11,694 nt of DNA from positions 1 to 11,694 of the forward strand of contig JABYQR010000696.1 of the NCBI GenBank assembly GCA_022592445.1. The letters are read 5' to 3'. The notes under the pieces are model-generated. The model saw only the letters and a program-made list of their open reading frames with translations. It was not told the origin of the DNA and made no database searches. Below are positions 1 to 7,218 of this stretch, one piece after another; within the stretch, counting starts at the first letter, position 1, and each line of letters opens with the position of its first letter. The position numbers and the translations under genes were made by a program. Source of the DNA: Cytidiella melzeri (taxonomy: Eukaryota; Basidiomycota; Agaricomycetes; Polyporales; Irpicaceae).

Positions 1-174
1 AACATTCTGGAACATTCTGAAACTATGATGTCATAGTTCTTAGAACCTTTTGGAAAAGTGTAGCCTTGGGACTAGATCATAGGTCAGGTCATGGGGACAA
101 TGCTATTGGTTGATTATTGAAGTGGAACCACTAGGGCATACAGCATGGTTAGTATGGTAGATTACTTTGCTTAC
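1..174. other. Flanking DNA with heat-shock-element-like start
   Basis: No gene is visible. Bases 4-23 read as four consecutive 5-bp units aTTCt-gGAAc-aTTCt-gAAAc, three matching the nTTCn/nGAAn pattern of a heat-shock element and the fourth degenerate. The same stretch can be read as a 10-bp tandem repeat (AACATTCTGG/AACATTCTGA). The rest is AT-rich and featureless up to the end of the minus-strand LTR at 175. Nothing shows which gene, if any, the site would serve. Confidence 0.3.
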
Positions 175-932
175 TGACACGGAGACAGGGCTCAACGTGA
201 TGAACAGGGACACGATGTGGAAGACGACGAAGAGGTGGTGGCAGGCTTGAAGCACAATGCTCTCACCAGCTATCAAACTTTATGCAAGTTGCTAGCCCAG
301 TAAAGACCAAGTTAGTATTGATACCACTCGCTATGTAGTACAAGAGGGGGTGGCTTACCTAGCCCAGTAAAGACCAAGAGGTCGAGATGAGGGGCTAGAA
401 GCGTACATGCAGCATCTTATATAGACTTCAGGGACCTGCGCACAGACCATGTTGAGGGCAGGCTTTGCAAGAAGCCGTGTGAACAAAGAACAAAAGAACT
501 ACCTAAAGGAGAACAATAGCTATTGTCTAGACCTTGCCAAGAACTCTACTCGTAAGAGAATCTATCTAAATGGAGACCAACTATTGTATTCCATTCCCAC
601 ACCTGTGAGAACATCCTTCCATAAAGAGAACAATAAGGAAAGAACAGAAGGAGTCCATGTGGACGTCATCTATGACATCAAACCCTAGCTATGGGCTGAG
701 CCATGTGGTTGTAGCCATGTGGTCTTACTTAAGCTAAGTCACATGCCAGTGTGACATAGTAGTAAGTAATGTGACCGTGTGGAGCGTCTAAGCCACGTGA
801 TACGGGCGCTTTAATAAACGTGCAAAGGAGTTTGTGCAGAGAAGGTTGCAACTGAGCTGCAGCCCAGAGTTTTACGGATAAAAACAAGAGGTAAATTGCA
901 AAAATTAAGGGCCTGTCAGGCCATCCAAGACA
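175..932 (-). mobile_element. Solo LTR C, same family as elements A and B
   Basis: Read on the minus strand this is a complete copy of the LTR seen at 7922-8677. It starts TGTCTTGGATGGCC at 932 and ends CCGTGTCA at 175. It keeps the U3 E-box CACGTG (793-798), the TATA box (about 418-424), the cap-site decamer ATCTCGACCT (reverse complement at 379-388) and intron 1. At 758 bp it matches LTR B (756 bp). Beyond its 3' end (below 175) the sequence departs from A and B, with no primer site or ORF1, so it is a solo LTR or recombination remnant. The five bases outside each end (CTTAC at 170-174, AAGAC at 933-937) do not match, so no target duplication is visible. Confidence 0.85.
292..358 (-). other. 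Leader intron 1 in LTR C (67 bp)
   Basis: On the minus strand the segment runs from GTAAGC (358) to CTAG (292), with the branch-like sequence ACTAAC about 20 nt before the AG. The 20-bp repeat CTTGGTCTTTACTGGGCTAG lies just upstream of the donor (359-378) and again at the end of the intron (292-311). The length equals that of intron 1 in LTR B. Splicing would give exactly the intronless sequence found in LTR A around 4655/4656. Confidence 0.7.
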
Positions 933-1363
933 AAGACGTACTGCAAGATGATCTCTTGTAGTGTGTCAAAGAGGGAGCTGCTTCGGAGTGGACGAGAGCA
1001 AGTGTAGGATTCAATATAATATTGGCGCAGTAGTTTGAATTTGTGCGGCAAGGTCAGTGAGCTTAATAGATAGCAAGCCCTCTTCCGTGAGCTCCTTCTG
1101 CGGAGAAAACATGTATCATGATTTTCAAAGCGAGATTGTATTGCTGATTATCGGACATCAGATCTATGGATGATGTAGATTAGATATGTAGATAGACTAG
1201 CGTTAGCAGGGCCAGCAAGCGGCAAGTACAATTCCTGAAGACTTGATACATTTCCCACAATATCATGAATATCAATAAATCAGAATTCAATATCACGCAG
1301 GTTATACATTTCTCACAATATCGGAGATATTGATAAATTAGATGTCATTATTGTGCAGGTATC
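933..1363. other. AT-rich spacer with degenerate sequence
   Basis: No intact gene is visible. At 950-1160 on the plus strand, short out-of-frame translations such as 'VKEGAASEWTR' weakly recall a Ty3-type Gag, but frames and stops are scrambled and I would not call a gene. An imperfect two-copy direct repeat of about 58 bp follows, listed separately. The stop codon of the minus-strand peptidase-like pseudogene (TAA) is at 1366-1364. Confidence 0.3.
1246..1361. repeat. Two-copy imperfect 58-bp direct repeat
   Basis: ATACATTTCCCACAATATC (from 1246) recurs as ATACATTTCTCACAATATC (from 1304), and both copies continue into related AT-rich sequence ending in GCAGGT. The period is about 58 bp. It lies just beyond the 3' end of the minus-strand pseudogene, and its origin is unknown. 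Confidence 0.55.
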
Positions 1364-2245
1364 TTAAACATCACAAGATGTGCAAATTGCTACAGAACTG
1401 GTCCGACCGTGTTTTTCTGTTGCCAACATGTTGCAGCTTACACCATTCATGTTTCCATCATATTCAGTATGTCTACCTTTACTTATACCATCATTGAACC
1501 ACAGATCTCCGTTATCACTGACTATATGAGATGTATAGTGATTATTTCCATAGTAAATGATGCCACGCAGTTTGTAATTGTATCCACTAACATTTTTAAC
1601 ATGTTGATACCTGACAACTAGTTCTTCCTATATACACATTGCAATGAACGGTGGTGCATGATCAAATTTGTATATATTCTCCATTACGCTGTGACAGTCA
1701 CTGCATTTCTTTCTAGACTGTGTTCTCAATAGAGCTGTCATCCATGCAGACGTAATTTGAGCATTACACGTTCCTGCTCGTTTTGCTTTATTTCTCCACA
1801 CAGAATTTGTACATCGCCACATTAGAGAGTTGGAAAATAAGCTAGAAGATTTTTCATTTCGACGTACAATGCAGTACACAGTTTTGACAATATGGCAAAC
1901 ATCAGGTTTGAGTAGAAATTCATATAATTCTCCAATGTTATTGCCTGTTGTACTGATTGAGAAAATACTTGGATCTTTACAATGAAATGCAAGCTGTATA
2001 CGGTCTCAAGCTTTATCCATATCATCTGAGTCAAGATATACACCTTCAAACATGTCACAAAATATTTTCAAATATTCATTTGTTGTTGATGTTAATTTAC
2101 ACCACTCTTCTGGTGTATACCTCATAATGCTCAATATAATAGTGAACAGACTATCAAATGCACAGCTATATGTTTGACCATTCCATACAAAACCCATAGG
2201 GCCATTGAGTACAGGTATACAGTCATTGATATTTGTTTTTGTCAT
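1364..2245 (-). pseudogene. Broken USP/papain-like cysteine peptidase domain
   Basis: The minus strand has one continuous reading frame of 294 codons interrupted only by TGA at codon 80 (2008-2006) and TAG at codon 206 (1630-1628). The three parts read as one protein. A cysteine box 'WNGQTYSCAFDSLFTI' (Cys28) is followed by a C-x2-C pair ('KKCSDCH') in the second part. A histidine/aspartate box 'GIIYYGNNHYTSHIV...LWFNDG' (His236 or His240, Asp252) follows in the third. This order of Cys, finger-like cysteines, His and Asp resembles ubiquitin-specific-type peptidases. The family call rests on motifs only. The first ATG lies inside LTR A (2243-2245), so the true N-terminus was probably cut off by insertion of element A. 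Codon 80 is followed by a Gln/Arg-containing open stretch, and its TGA is one C-to-T change from CGA. Two stops in an otherwise open frame suggest recent inactivation. It could be the C-terminal part of a larger transposon-borne protein, which I cannot establish. Confidence 0.65.
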
Positions 2246-3265
2246 GGATGGCCTGACTAGCCCTTAATTTTCACAATTTACCTCTTGTTTTATCTGTAAA
2301 ACTCCGGGCTGCAGCTCAGTTGCAACCTTTCATGCATAAACTCCTTTGCACGTCTATTGTGCGCCCGTATCACGTGGCTTAGACGCTCCACACGGTCACA
2401 TTACTTGCTACTACGTCACACTAGCATGTGACTTAGCTTAAGTAAGACCACATGGCTACAGACACATGGCTCAGCCCATAGCTAGGGTTTGACATCATAG
2501 ATACCATCCACATGGGCTCCTTATTGTTCTTCCTATTGTTCTCTTATGGAAGGATGTTCTCACAGGTGTGGGAATGGAATACAATAGTTGGTCTCCTTTT
2601 AGATAGATTCTCTCACGGTAGAGTTCTTGGCAAGGACTAGACAATAGCTATTGTTCTCTTTAGGTAGTTCTTTGTTCTTCGTTCACACGGTGATACGCCC
2701 GGAAATCGGCTAGGCGCGGAGACCCGGCAGCAGCCCGCCATTTGCGCGGCCCGCGTCATCCTGAGCGGCAAGTCCCTCCACTTTCCCAGCGTCACGAGCG
2801 CGAGGAGTTCGCCGAGGTCACGAGGAGTCCGCCGAGGATCCGAGGACTTGACAAGGAGCAATACGCCGGAAACATCCGAGGCCGAGGAATCGCACCGAAC
2901 TCTGACACACAGACACGCCCCTTTTTGCATCGGAGCATGGGCCGGCCAGCCACCAAGTGTTTCGGACACGGGTCGGACCAACGGTAGAAGAAACTTGACG
3001 CGCGAACCCCGTTTCAGGAAGACTCCTATCACGCCACGCTGTGCAACTCCTGGACGGCGCCTCATCACCTGCTCGCGACGATTGGCGCCCCTGCAGCGCA
3101 AGGGCGCGCGCCGCTACGCCGCGTCGACCAACGCTGTGTCCCGCCGGGCGTCGACTCGCTGGACATTTTGCCTCCGCAGACGGAAGTATTCTGCCACCCC
3201 GTTTCCTCGCTCTCGCGTTTGGGTTTAGGACATAGAAGGAAAGGATTAGGAGAGGGTCTTCAGGG

Positions 3266-3277
3266 TATATAAAAAGG
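3266..3277 (+). promoter_or_regulatory. TATA box of solo LTR S
   Basis: TATATAAAAAGG is a strong TATA match. It would divide S into about 600 bp of U3 and about 1.2 kb of R-U5, an unusually long transcribed part. The start would be expected near 3295-3305. The orientation of S is taken from this box. Confidence 0.6.
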
Positions 3278-4031
3278 TGTTGCTTGTACTGCGTAGAAAA
3301 CCAATCAATCCCCACCCCAGTTTCCAGAGTTCACTTTACGCTTTGCGTTCGCGTCGAGGGAGTCTCTTCGCGCCCATAGCTGTAGCTTCTTCTGCGTTGT
3401 CTCACTGCGACCTTTCCCACGTTTATGTCCGCGCATCTACCAACGACAACCCGCCTCGAGTCTGCCGTTACTGTCCAACTGTTCCCCACCTGCCCGACGG
3501 TCGCTGCCCTTACCGCCCGCGCCCGCGCGAGGTTCTACGCCGTTACCCCATCATCCCCGCGCCCACGCCGCCGCCAGAACCCTCAGCAGCGCCTACGGTC
3601 TCCCCTGCGAGATCAACTCCTAAATCACCCTCGCCAGCGTCGTCCGTCGCCTCCGTCGCGGACTCGCTTGAAAACTGCTCTTACTGCGATACTCAGAGCG
3701 ATCATCCAATTCCCCTGCGTTCAGGACCTTTCGTCCCGCTCGACTGCGATCGCCCGCGCGCGCCGCACCCAGATTGCTGGCTATCTCCAGACTTTGAAGG
3801 CGAGGAGCACGAGTGCGAACTAGTACAGTTCAATCTTACCAGCTCAGCCAACGTCGTCGTTGGCCACGCATTTGCCTGTAATACGCATCGCCGTTCGGGA
3901 GGTGTCGTTCTACACTACCGCCCCCGCGCGCAGTCTGTCGAGTCCACTTAACTGCGATCTCACATAGCCTTCCGCGCGACTCGCGCGCCATTAGTTTATC
4001 TTTCTCTCACACTTCCTTTCGGCTTCGTTAT

Positions 4032-4125
4032 ACTGCGTTTGCTTTTTAACTGCGTTATTTTACTGCGTTACTGCGTTGCGTTTCATCTTCACTGCGTCGA
4101 GCTTACTGCGTTCACTTTCACTGCG
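4032..4125 (+). repeat. Cluster of ACTGCG motifs in solo LTR S
   Basis: ACTGCG occurs at 4032, 4049, 4062, 4070, 4091, 4105 and 4120, seven times in 94 bases, usually followed by T. Five more copies lie upstream in S (3288, 3404, 3683, 3743, 3951) and none obviously elsewhere in the window. All lie downstream of the TATA box, so they would be in the RNA. Spacing is irregular, so this looks like dispersed short motifs rather than a simple tandem repeat. Confidence 0.6.
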
Positions 4126-4590
4126 CCCGCGTTTTACAGCGACCACTTCATCTTCACCAGCGACCGCGTTTTGTGTTTGAGATTCATATTGCGTCTACGT
4201 TTATCTTCTGCGTCCCTCCGCGCGCCGTTTTCCTACAACCAGCGACCTTTCACGCGCGCTCTCTTGGAGCCGCGCTATAACTCTTTGCTTTCACCGCGCC
4301 GACTTGCCCTTTTACCCGCGATACGCGTGGTAATTGCCCGTCTAGCTCCCTTCATATAAAACTTTATCACAAAAACCTTGTCGCTCTTTTAGCACAGGTA
4401 AAACTAGGACTCTTAGGCCACCTCGCATTACTTTAACACTTCGCGCTTCCACACCTTTACACTTCTATTGCCACTTCGTGGTTGGTGGTGTTGTCTTTAG
4501 GTTGTTCTTAGTTTGAAGCGTGACTCAGTGTCTCAACGGCTTCTTGCAAAGCCTGCCCTCAACATGGTCTGTGCGCAGGTCCCTGAAGTC

Positions 4591-4598
4591 TATATATA
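4591..4598 (+). promoter_or_regulatory. TATA box of LTR A
   Basis: TATATATA lies 35 bases before the decamer ATCTCGACCT. The spacing is 34 in LTR B and in the diverged LTR D, supporting transcription start at or near the A of that decamer. Confidence 0.75.
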
Positions 4599-4774
4599 CT
4601 GCTGCATGTACGCTCCTAGCCCCCCATCTCGACCTCTTGGTCTTTACTGGGCTAGCAACTTGCATAAAGTTTGATAGCTGGTGAGAGCATTGTGCTTCAA
4701 GCCTGCCACCACCTCTTTGTCGTCTTCCACATCGTGTCCCTTTTAGTTGCGTCGAGCTTCGTCTCCGTGACATT

Positions 4775-4784
4775 AGGTCGAGAT
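4775..4784 (+). other. Self-priming primer-binding site of element A
   Basis: AGGTCGAGAT starts two bases after the LTR end (4772) and is the exact reverse complement of ATCTCGACCT at 4626-4635, the predicted 5' end of the RNA. I see no tRNA-type TGG start here. In Tf1/sushi elements the RNA 5' end folds back on such a site and is cleaved to prime reverse transcription. Confidence 0.75.
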
Positions 4785-4850
4785 CGTTGTGTAACCCCTG
4801 GGTTTATCTCTCCTCCCCCACCGTTTACAAAAGTTTATTCCTGTTTGACG

Positions 4851-5652
4851 AGTACGTCTCCGGTCTCATCATACCGTTGAGCTACCACTTACGTCAACCG
4901 TTTGAACCCCTTTGCGTTGTCTAGTGCCTAAAGACACGCGCTCCCGTTTCTCCAAGGACCTCTCTACGAACGAGCCTCAGCTCAAGAGGTGCCTTCCCCC
5001 ATCTTTCCTCGACGCTCTCGCTGCCAAGCGTAAGAGCGGTCAACCTCATCACTGGTCTGAGAAAGACCTGGTCACTGTTTCTAAATACGTGTCCAAGAAG
5101 CCGCCTGTCAAAGGCATCACCCTCACCGTCCCCTCGTACGAGGAAAACCAGCAACTTCGCGCTTCTGCCCGAGCATACGGAGAACGCATTGCTGAAGAAC
5201 GCGCTCGCACTCTAGCAGAGCAACACACCCACAAGCCGACTCTCGCTGAGCGGCTTGCTAAACTTCCTGCACCCACTCCTGCTCCTGCCGCACCTAAGCC
5301 GGTACTTCTTGACTTCAAGAAGCTAGCACCCTGCAACCTTGTAGGCATCTTTAGGCCGAAACTCACAGCTTTCCGCACTCGGCTACAAGCTCTTACTGAG
5401 CTCGAAGAACTCCTTAACCGCGCAGACCCCGACCACTGTCGCGCCCTGCTCCACCTCGTCAACAAAGTCAACCGTTTCCTCAACCGACTTGACGACCTCG
5501 CACCAGTCACCGCCAACCGTGAGTGGCAACTCTTAGACTGGGGGTGTAAAGCAATAGGAAAAGTTTCTTTTAAGCAGCTCCGTAAAAACTACAACAAAGT
5601 TCTTGCGCAGCTAAACGTAGTCAATAGAGATAGCTACTTTGAGTGGATCTAG
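4851..5652 (+). CDS. ORF1 protein of element A (unknown family, 242 aa, spliced start)
   Basis: I do not recognise this protein. With the start codon joined across intron 2 (A4851 + T4925 G4926) it has 242 residues, the same as in element B, and the two differ at 31 positions. Residues 24-115 are basic and helix-prone, containing 'SEKDLVTVSKYVSKKPPVKG' and ending in 'KPTLAERLAKL'; this part is also recognisable in diverged element D. A Pro/Ala hinge follows (about 115-127, 'PAPTPAPAAPKP'), then a leucine-rich helical C-terminal domain (150-242) ending 'SYFEWI'. It contains no methionine after the first, and its DNA has no ATG in any frame. It sits between primer site and gag, where a gag would normally be. 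A role in RNA binding or particle assembly is possible but unproven. The frame is intact. Confidence 0.85.
4852..4924 (+). other. Intron 2 of element A; its removal creates the ORF1 ATG
   Basis: The 73-bp intron starts GTACGT (4852), has a branch-like CTTAC (4888-4892) and ends TCTAG (4924). The exon before it ends in A (4851) and the exon after begins TGCCTAAAG (4925), so splicing produces ATG CCT AAA. It lies downstream of the primer site and is therefore part of the genomic RNA. It has the same length and boundaries as intron 2 of element B. Confidence 0.8.
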
Positions 5653-5885
5653 ACAGTCCACAGTTTTTGCCCACCACGTCGTGCAATAATTGTATACATT
5701 TCTTCGACTCCAATCTAGTCACCGACGACCACTTCTACGGAGGTCGATTCTACGAGTGTGACGACCAACCCTGTCCAAATCGATACACTCAGGCACACTC
5801 CACCGAAGCCGTCAACAACGAGTACTACTCTGAGCATTATCAGACACCAAACGAAGAAAATCTACTCCTAATCACAGCACCAGAC

Positions 5886-6591
5886 ATGGACCCTACTCAG
5901 CACACCGCCCCCGAGGACACTCCTGCTCCTAACCCCACGCCCAACCTGAGCGGTCAGGATATCCTAAATATGTTTGGAATTCTGACGCAGAGAATGGTGG
6001 ACCTCACCAATCAGGTTGCTGCTCTGGCAGCTGTACAACCCGCAGCAACTGCCGCTGCCACTCAAGGCTCCAGGGAACGGAGCATCGTAGAAAAGCCGGT
6101 TTCCTTTAAAGGAAAGACATCGTCGGAAGCAAGGCTCTTCTGGCACGCCTTCATAGTCTGGGCCCAGAATCAGGGCAAGGCTTTCTTCCAGCAAGACGCG
6201 AATGGACAAGTCCGGCTGGACAACAACGGCGCGAGGATCTTCGATCCTCATAAACTCATCACTAGCGCCTTGTCTTTCATGCAGGAAGACGCCGCTGATT
6301 GGGCTCGCCCTCACATCGAGGAGTTGGCCAATAGTAAACCAGCATTTGGAAATAGCTGGGATACTTTCATCGAGGCCTTCAAGGCAAAGTTTGAGCCTAT
6401 TGACGCGGTCATGGAGGCCAAAACAAAAGTTGCCGGCATGAGACAGGGCAACAAGCCGTTCGCCGCCCACATCTCGGAGTTCGAGACCTGGGCCCCTCAC
6501 ACTGGCTGGAGCCAGCAGGACCTTTTCGACCATCTCAAGTCGAGCTTGAGTACGGAATACCTTCAGCGCGTCTCTTACTTCCAGACCCGCG
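5886..6591 (+). CDS. gag: Gag (capsid) of element A, 5' part, cut off by element D
   Basis: Ty3/gypsy-type Gag begins at the ATG at 5886, the first ATG after the predicted cap site. It has a Pro-rich start, a helix ('ILTQRMVDLTNQVAAL') and the capsid region with 'SSEARLFWHAFIVWAQNQGK', 'SWDTFIEAFKAKFEP' and 'FAAHISEFETWAP'. It is collinear with the Gag of element B until 'VSYFQTR', where the LTR of D starts. The frame is also open upstream of the ATG back to 5643, adding 81 codons with cysteine pairs ('CNNC', 'CDDQPC'). In B a 177-bp part of this stretch is missing. AG at 5642-5643 followed by TGGAT could in principle act as another acceptor giving ATG, but this is weak and not conserved in B. 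Confidence 0.85.
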
Positions 6592-6799
6592 TGACATGGA
6601 TAGTCCAACAGAGACCGGATTTTTCCAATATTGTCACAAGTTTATAGCCTTAGGCGCCTATCTAGAGCGCTTATTTTCCGGCTAGGAGTGTTACCGGACC
6701 TAACCCTAACCTGGGTCACGCGACATCCTGCCTTATTTATCAATAGTCCAGACCCAAACCCTAGACTCAGTCTGGAGCGGTTCCAGATCAACCTAGGCT

Positions 6800-7027
6800 A
6801 TTGTTCTATTGTTCCTCTTCCATTGATGGGGATTCCCCAGGGATTCCCCCAGGTCTTATTGTTCTATTGTTCTTATCTTATTGTTCTATTGTTCTTATCC
6901 TATTGTTCTATTGTTGTATTGTTCTAGCTCTATTGTTCTACGTACCCTGGTCCTTGACAGTTACTCAGGTCCTTGACAGTTACTCCGGTTCTTGACAGTT
7001 ACCCGGGTTTATTATTGTTCTATTGTT
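6800..7027 (+). repeat. ATTGTT motif array in U3 of element D
   Basis: ATTGTT starts at 6800, 6808, 6858, 6866, 6880, 6888, 6902, 6910, 6918, 6932, 7014 and 7022. The copies are often paired 8 bp apart (ATTGTTCTATTGTT). The A/B-type LTRs have fewer copies (in B at 8206, 8220 and 8337) plus the palindrome ACAATAGCTATTGT. Read on the other strand the core is AACAAT, the preferred core of Sox-type HMG-box proteins, so a U3 activator array is possible. Confidence 0.7.
6949..7005 (+). repeat. Three 19-bp tandem repeats in U3 of element D
   Basis: GGTCCTTGACAGTTACTCA, GGTCCTTGACAGTTACTCC and GGTTCTTGACAGTTACCCG follow head to tail. Weaker relatives containing CAGTTACTCC follow near 7040-7058. They lie just upstream of the TATA box and may be enhancer units. 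Confidence 0.75.
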
Positions 7028-7092
7028 ACTCCAGTCCCACAGTTACTCCAGTCCCTAGTGTGGGAACTGGTGCACAGACCATCCAGACACAG

Positions 7093-7100
7093 TATATATA
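7093..7100 (+). promoter_or_regulatory. TATA box of LTR D
   Basis: TATATATA lies 34 bases before ATCTTGACCT (7127), the same distance as in LTR B, even though flanking bases have diverged. Confidence 0.75.
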
Positions 7101-7157
7101 GTACCCCTTACCCTCCCTGGCTCTGCATCTTGACCTCTTCGTCATTTGCACTGCCAG

Positions 7158-7218
7158 GTGAGTTACTCAATGTAACCTAGTATAAACATGATATTAACTT
7201 CGTCATTTGCACTGCCAG
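7158..7218 (+). other. Leader intron 1 of element D (61 bp) between direct repeats
   Basis: GTGAGT (7158) to CCAG (7218), with TATTAAC (7192-7198) about 21 nt before the AG, is a good fungal intron. The 21-bp sequence at 7137-7157 (CTTCGTC...CTGCCAG) recurs exactly at 7198-7218, so the intron is one period of a direct repeat, as in B and C. The only two ATGs between the predicted cap site and the end of D (7170, 7188) are inside this intron and would be removed by splicing. Confidence 0.75.

Larger units (their letters stand above)
2691..4535 (+). mobile_element. Solo LTR S (1845 bp), unrelated family, nested in LTR A
   Basis: The insert begins TGATACGCCCGG and ends GTGACTCAGTGTCTCA, giving TGA/TCA termini. 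ACGG precedes it (2687-2690) and follows it (4536-4539), while the uninterrupted LTR B has one ACGG at the same point (8387-8390). It is GC-rich, unlike its surroundings, and contains a TATA box, so it behaves like a single LTR left by recombination. The long non-ATG open frames inside it are Pro/Arg/Ala-rich and I do not regard them as genes. I found no second copy of its ends inside the insert, so it is not a short element with two small LTRs. The region after its TATA is rich in ACTGCG. Confidence 0.85.
2240..4772 (+). mobile_element. 5' LTR of element A (split by solo LTR S)
   Basis: The LTR starts TGTCATGGATGGCC and ends CTCCGTGACA, a perfect 5-bp inverted terminus TGTCA/TGACA. After removing the nested 1845-bp insert and one ACGG duplication it is about 684 bp, 72 bp shorter than LTR B; intron 1 (67 bp) accounts for most of this. 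U3 carries CACGTG (2371-2376) and CRE-like TACGTCA (near 2413). TATATATA is at 4591-4598 and the predicted cap-site decamer ATCTCGACCT at 4626-4635. Upstream of 2240 lies the truncated peptidase-like gene. Confidence 0.85.
2240..6591 (+). mobile_element. Element A: LTR retrotransposon with ORF1 and gag, interrupted twice
   Basis: Element A starts with the LTR at 2240, continues through primer site, intron 2, ORF1 and gag, and stops abruptly at 6591, where the TG terminus of element D begins. The gag matches element B closely up to '...LQRVSYFQTR' and diverges exactly at that TG. The rest of A should lie beyond the window, after elements D and B. The Gag type places it in Ty3/gypsy, and the self-priming layout suggests the Tf1/sushi group (inference). 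It also hosts solo LTR S inside its own LTR. Confidence 0.85.

Noticed and set aside
449..688. ATG-started antisense ORF (79 aa) in LTR C, also seen antisense to LTR B at 8405-8178 (75 aa)
   Set aside because: The two LTRs are nearly identical, so a shared frame is not evidence of coding; the ends differ and LTR A's copy is broken.
950..1160. Possible degraded gag of another element
   Set aside because: Only short fragments in changing frames with several stops; too weak to call.
1409..1621. Plus-strand 70-codon open frame
   Set aside because: It is opposite the His/Asp box of the minus-strand peptidase-like gene and has no motif of its own.
2637..3315. Minus-strand open frames of 154 and 165 codons
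   Set aside because: One crosses the S/LTR A junction, both lie in GC-rich LTR sequence, and neither has recognisable motifs.
3277..3951. Open frame of about 224 codons on the plus strand inside solo LTR S
   Set aside because: It has no ATG at its start, begins in the TATA box, is Pro/Arg/Ala-rich without a recognisable domain, and overlaps other open frames in both strands, as expected of GC-rich non-coding LTR DNA.
4671..4880. Short open frame in the leader (also 8576-8779) that looks conserved between A and B
   Set aside because: It has no ATG, crosses the LTR end and primer site, and its similarity follows from LTR homology.
5049..5516. Minus-strand open frames opposite ORF1 and gag (also 5964-6608, 8945-9325, 9675-10343)
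   Set aside because: They are shadows of strongly coding plus-strand frames and have no independent motifs.
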